Of a stretch of DNA of 51,098 nt, positions 46,000 through 51,098 are shown one piece after another; within the stretch, counting starts at the first letter, position 1; the number at the start of each line of letters is the position of its first letter. The notes beneath the pieces are model-generated. The model was given only the letters and a program-made list of their open reading frames with translations, had not been told where the DNA came from and searched no databases. Position numbers and translations under genes: made by a program. Where the stretch lies: contig NW_003101657.1 in NCBI RefSeq assembly GCF_000003855.2, forward strand, positions 675,185 through 726,282, in the 5' to 3' direction. The DNA comes from Blastomyces gilchristii SLH14081. Lineage: Eukaryota > Ascomycota > Eurotiomycetes > Onygenales > Ajellomycetaceae.

Positions 46000-48900
46000 T
46001 AATCATATCAGATCTTCTATCTTATATTACTCAGTGAGATCTCAGTGAACATTGATTCAATCTTCTTAAACTTGTTTAGTACTTATTATGAAGACTTTTA
46101 CTCAGCTACAGATATCTCAGAGCTTTATTACTATATTATCAGTAATATGAATCAGACTGCAGAGATTCAGTGTGAACTATATAATCTCTAGAAGATTTAA
46201 CATCTTCATGTAATAACTGTGTATAAGAAAGAATGAGCTTATATCTGTTAAAATAGCATCTCAATCATTGATAGTAATCTCTGTATATAGAAGAAGATCA
46301 TGTCAATCATTCTATAAATAATTATAGAACTTATAAAGATAGTTCTTTACAGTCTGAATTATTCATTTTAATATATTATCAGTCTCAAAGTGATAGATAG
46401 TTAACAAACAGCATATAATCTTGAGAACTTGACAGATTCTTATTCAAAGAGTACTTACAAATTAACAGTCTTCATCTGATACTATAGATCTCAGTAATTT
46501 ATACATTTAATAGAATAAGCTTTATAGAAAGACTTTAGCAATCTGTTTAGTATTTATCTTATTACAAGATTTCAATATTATATCTTTACTCAATCAGTTC
46601 ACAATGATCAGAATGTTTCTACAACTCTTACTCTTAGAGAGATTAATAGTGAAGTTAATTACTACATCTCACTAGATTCTATCAGAGATATCAAGTGATT
46701 TCAGTAGGTTTTTTCTACAGTTCTTTCATAAGATGAAGAATAATACTTACAGTTTCAGATAAAACATCTGATACTGTTTAATATCTCAGATCAGTTGAAC
46801 TCTCAAGAGATCATTTAATACAGTTACTCATAACCTAAGTAACTGATTATATATAAATCATGCATCTTTTACATTATCTGAGTGTGTAAGAGTTCAGAGT
46901 GAGAGACTTAACATCAATCATGAATTTACAAAGTTTTATTATTAGTAATTAAGTATTCTGAGATGTCAGTTCTTATATATAGTTTTGAAAGAAATTAGAG
47001 TACTTCTTGATGTACTGTTTCAGTAAGTGTTTGAAGAAGTTCATCAGCTTAAGCTATTATATACCATAATTTATTCAGTGTAGATTTAGTAGAAGTTAAG
47101 ATATCAGTATTAATAACAGTTCAAAGAGAGTGTGTTCTAATCAGAGAAGTATGTATAGTGTCATAAGTTGTTTCATCTTGATTAACTAGTATCTTCAGAT
47201 TTAAGAGTCAGTGTTCTCAGTTCATTCAATAGATATCTATTACATTCAAAGACATATCTTACTCTTATCATAAGAAAGCATCTGTCATCAAGTTCTGACT
47301 GCTGAGGCAATAGTGTATAGTGAAATTCAAACAGCATAATTGCTCAGATTATCATATCTGACATTTAATAAGCTTATAGATAATTGTGAACTACTTGAGA
47401 TTCTTATAATCTGTGATTATCTTAAATTTAAAGACACTTCAGAGTTCAGAATCTCATTCTTTTAGATAGTATATAATTATGAAAAGTTTCTTATCATAGA
47501 TATCATAATTGCATTCAGCAGAATTCAGTTTCTTAGACATGAAGATATATAATTATAAGACATCTTTATAATTATATTATAATATAGCTTCTTCTGTGAT
47601 ATAGTCAGAGAAGTGAGCTTTGACAACTATCTTATAATCAGAGTCAAATATTATCAATAGAGAAGTATTAATAAACATTATCTTTATCTATATAGATACA
47701 GCTTCAGTGTTCACTGATTACTAAAATACTGAGTTCTTCTTAATAAGTTCTGTAAGTAATCTTATAATATCTGAGAAGTTTTGTATAAATCACTGATAGA
47801 AGTTAGTTAATTCAATGAAGCTTTATATATCTTTCACAGTATATGAATCTTTTCATTCAAGAATGATGAAGATCTTCACAGAATTTATTTAAATCTTCTT
47901 ATCAGCTTCTATGATAAAATCTAGATATTTTATACTTTTAACTTTGAAATTATACTTATTAATATCTATTGATAGTTCTGCTTCTTATAATAATTGTAAT
48001 ACTCTTTATATATATTTCTGATAGTTCTTTCTGAATTCATTAATAAAGATGAGAATGTTATCTAGATATGCAGATGTAAACTTATCAAGAAAATCTCAGA
48101 GTGCTCACTTAATATACTTCTGAAATATACTGAGAGTATTAATCAGTTCAAAGAGTGTGATTTACTCATTCAAAGATATTATAATATATTCAGAATGCTG
48201 CAAGCTATTCATCTTCTGCAGTGATATGAATCTTATAAAACACAGTAATGATATCTAGCTTTGTAAATTATTGAGCTTATCTGATACATGCTAGAGTTTT
48301 ATTGATAAGAGATAAGAGATAATAATCTTTCTTTATCAATCTGTTCAGACCTTGATAGTTCACACAGAATCAGAGTTCTTTATCTGATTTCTTTACAAAG
48401 AGAATAGAGGCTGCAGTAGAAGAGTTGTTAATACATATAAATTTCTTATTTAACAGATTATTGAGTGTCTTCTGAAGAAGAAGAAGTTTATCTTGAGACA
48501 TATTATAAAGAGAGTCTTATAATGACACAGAGTGATTATTCTTCTTCTTTTCTAATTTAATACTGTGATTCACTTCAGAGTCTTATAAGAAGAGTATATC
48601 TATAATGTTATCTTATTAAAAGATATCTAGATATTCATGATATTATTGAGAAAGTTTTGTATAAAAATCTGTTATTATAGTACAGAATAAGTTCTCTAGA
48701 GCTTTCTTAATATCAGTCAGACTGATAGAATAGATTGCTATATAATTCTACTATTAGTGACTTTATCAGCAGTCTCATCAATAACTTCTTTTTCAGAGTA
48801 TTTCATAAGCATTGACAGAGATCTGTGTAAGATTCATAGTCTTGTAAATATTATCTCCATAAATTCTATTATTATTAAAGAATATTAAGCTTCTGTTTTA

Positions 48901-49180
48901 AGTATTCAATAAGATATCTTGTTCAGATAGTCAGACAAGTTCTAGTATAAGATTATAGTCAAGATTATTAACTTTATATATATAAGTATCTTCATATTGA
49001 TGCTCTCTGATATCTATATTTAGTTTCATTATGTAATGAGTATGAATGTCTTTTAAATCATTAAATTCTGTGAGAAGTTGAGATTTTAATAAGATAATAG
49101 ACTGAAGGTTATAACATCTTACAACTGAAGATTTAATTATTGTATAGTGATATAGATTACTGTCTATTATAACTTTCATA
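46000..49180 (-). pseudogene. Gypsy-C C4 pol remnant (protease, reverse transcriptase, integrase)
   Basis: The protease frame 48931-49179 begins near the active-site triad, which reads D-S-N instead of D-S-G. It ends at the conserved Ile-Leu-Gly block, which reads NLILELV. The reverse transcriptase catalytic box reads YLDN (48057-48068), so one of two metal-binding aspartates is lost. The SFIELTNFY block follows at about 47770-47830. The integrase core is legible at about 46560-46720 (NFTINLSKSKSCRNILIIVN). No chromodomain could be found downstream, unlike Gypsy-A and Gypsy-B. Confidence 0.82.
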
Positions 49181-50696
49181 TGTTATTAATTACAGTAAAT
49201 ATAAGAATTGTATTCATTATCATTTTCTCTTTAAATTATTATTGTCTGACCTCTTCAAGCTTCTGTTTATAAATTTGAACAGAAGCTAATTCTTTCTCTA
49301 TTTTATCAAAGTATTCTCATAGTTATCTTCTGAATCTTTCTTCAATACAATATGATTGATACAGACTGTCAGTATTAATCTTTGTTTTAAATAAGAAGAT
49401 ATGTAGACTGATTAGCAGTTGAAAGTAATATATTCTGATCAGTTACAATTGATGCATATCTCTCATTGACATCAATCAGTGACTTCTTCAGAAGTGATCT
49501 CAGAGACTCAGAAGCCTGTTTAAATAGCAGAAACTCTTACTTATGTATAGATATTTAAGTTCACTCAATTCATGACATCTGCATTGTCATTCTTCAGTAC
49601 AGATATATAAGTGACTGAGATGTAACATTTTCTGTCACTGTTCTGTATACTTTTAAGCTTGATTAAACAGTCATTCAATGTTCAGAGTTGTATGCAGAAG
49701 TCTTTATAAGTTAAGTCTTTATCTACACTTATCAGAATCTGTAAGAGTTCAAAAGTTAATATCTTCTTAAGTATACTAATCCTCATTCAATTCTTTAAAG
49801 ATTGATTACCTGCTTCTAGAATCTTGATATCAAAGTCAGAAATAAATGTTATGAAAGAAGTGTTTCTCTGTTAAGTACTCTGTAATTAACCTAAGACTTT
49901 CTATTATATAGTAGTGTCTTGAAACAGAATATTAAGATATTTAAAGATATTGTCAGATGTTTACAACACTGGTTCACATGCTTTTATTTATGAATGAAAC
50001 TTCTGTCTTATATAATTTTTCAATCAATCTACTAATCTTGATTAGTTAATTAACTGATAATATCTTTATCTATACTTAGTTTCAAAAGCATTTTCAATCT
50101 TTATGATAAATAGAGAGTGAGATTAGAAGTATTAAAATATATAAAAGTATCTAGATATTCTTTCAGCACTTGCATGTTCATATCTAATTCAGGCAGTATT
50201 GAAATTACTTATACAGAGGTTTCTAGTTGAGATAATTATTAAATTTTCTCATATTAATATTATTGAGTTGCATGCATATCAGCTATCTATTACTGTTATA
50301 ATTTCAACATTACTCAGAGTCACTCTGACACTGCATCTATACTTATATTTGAGAGTTCTTTTATATTATCAGTAGACATAGCTGTATTATTTATCAGATA
50401 TGTGATATCTGCAGAATCAGAAGAAATGTAATTATATAAATATCTTATATATCTAAGATATCAGAACTCTCGGATCTTTCAATGGTATTCTCTTTATAAG
50501 ATCTTATTACAGAGTCAGAGTAACTGATAAGCAAGCTTCTATTTAAAGACTCAGTGTCTGCTTAACTGTTTAATTGTTTCTCTATTTCTTACATGTTATT
50601 ACATGTTCAAATATCTCAGTAGATAATTGTTTCTAATGAGAAGACAATGAATATAAATAATTGTTTCTAATAAGAAGAGAATGAATATTTTTCAAG
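49181..50696 (-). pseudogene. Gypsy-C C4 gag region remnant
   Basis: This segment lies between the 5' LTR and the protease, where gag belongs. The stretch 49990-50696 matches, in reverse, the internal starts of C1 and C3, which confirms it is the element's 5' internal sequence. No zinc knuckle is legible and no frame is long. Confidence 0.6.
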
Positions 50697-51007
50697 TGTA
50701 AGAAGTCTACACTGAATATATTAATATAATATATAGATCTTATAATACAAAAGTAGAAAATATTGAAGAAGAAAAAAAGAGAAAGTACAGAAATTGACAA
50801 TCAGAGTGAATATTTATACACATACATAGTAAAGCTTTGAGATAGAAGAATAGAAATTCCATGTACATAGTAAAGCTTTAGAGTGAAAGAATAGAAATTC
50901 TGTGAGTTTTTTAGCTGAGAATCAGTGACTGAGAATCAGAGCTTTTAGCAGAATCTATGAAGTGTAATGAAATAGTCTATATAATTAATCGGGCGCAGCC
51001 CGTCACA
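50697..51007 (-). repeat. Gypsy-C C4 LTR (right, 5' LTR)
   Basis: 311 bp. The outer right end keeps the CG-rich terminus (ATCGGGCGCAGCCCGTCACA, 50988-51007), while the same sequence in the left LTR reads ATCAGACGCAGCTTATCATA. It carries the same 38-bp internal duplication as the left LTR. Confidence 0.92.
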
Positions 51008-51098
51008 AAGATTAATATATCAATAGATTGAAGAATTGCATAAAACAGAAGTTTCATTTATAAATAAAGACATGTGAATCAGTGTTATATACATCTGA
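51008..51098 (+). mobile_element. Gypsy-C copy C3 resumed
   Basis: Starts with the target duplication AAGAT and continues the internal sequence of C3. It matches 26534-26603 of C1 (ending ...AATAAAGACATGT) and the reverse of about 49960-50030 in C4. It runs off the window end. Confidence 0.85.

Larger units (their letters stand above)
45272..51007 (-). mobile_element. Gypsy-C copy C4: complete Ty3/Gypsy retrotransposon nested in C3
   Basis: A 5736-bp element with two 311-bp LTRs (45272-45582 and 50697-51007). Read on the plus strand these start TGTAAGAAG and end GTCACA or its RIP form. The exact target duplication is AAGAT (45267-45271 and 51008-51012). Minus-strand order is gag region (about 49700-50690), aspartic protease (48931-49179), reverse transcriptase (about 47800-48600), RNase H and integrase (about 46000-47000). 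It lies inside, and opposite to, another copy of its own family. Confidence 0.94.

Noticed and set aside
1..51098. Mitochondrial or other organellar origin because of the AT content
   Set aside because: LTR retrotransposons, LINEs, an hAT element and a gene with short spliceosomal introns are nuclear features, and the GC-normal island excludes a uniformly AT-rich organelle.

Overview
The window looks like nuclear DNA of a filamentous ascomycete (Pezizomycotina-like). It is almost entirely an AT-rich block of transposons ruined by C-to-T and G-to-A transitions, the signature of repeat-induced point mutation (RIP). One GC-normal host gene stands in it, with short introns carrying fungal-type splice signals. 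I cannot name the genus. The AT-rich frames read as recognisable Ty3/Gypsy, Tad-like LINE and hAT proteins in which Trp, Gln and Arg codons have become stops, Cys has become Tyr, and the catalytic Asp-Asp of reverse transcriptase reads Asn-Asn or Asp-Asn.

Layout. 1-3055: AT-rich DNA with a decayed reading frame, interrupted by a tRNA-derived SINE (2441-2818). 3056-3559: a non-autonomous hAT element with an 8-bp target duplication. 3560-4894: AT-rich DNA and a LINE fragment. 4895-12143: complete Gypsy-A on the minus strand, with 258-bp LTRs and target duplication AATTA. 12409-20601: complete Gypsy-B on the plus strand, with 534-bp LTRs and target duplication ATTAA, carrying a second SINE (17250-17624). 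20602-22179: remains of an hAT transposase gene with its right terminal repeat. About 22740-25070: a GC-normal island holding one four-exon SET-domain methyltransferase gene with a single frameshift.

25592-44326 is a nested pile: a Gypsy-C 5' end, a LINE (LINE-A) inserted in it, another Gypsy-C copy inserted in that LINE, a Gypsy-A LTR scrap, a Gypsy-B scrap, a decayed unknown block, LINE-B, a 5'-truncated Gypsy-B, and a plus-strand LINE split by a minus-strand LINE. 44327-51098: a plus-strand Gypsy-C copy that received a complete minus-strand Gypsy-C copy (45272-51007, 311-bp LTRs, target duplication AAGAT). The outer copy resumes at 51008 and runs off the window.

The parts are linked. The chromodomains of Gypsy-A and Gypsy-B are of a kind that can steer integration to heterochromatin, which would feed the pile. 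The SINE shares its 3' tail style with the LINE, which probably mobilised it. The hAT miniature element shares its right end with the decayed hAT gene. The most striking pattern is positional: within one element, the LTR edge facing outward keeps its CpG-rich sequence while the identical sequence at the inward-facing edge has been mutated.
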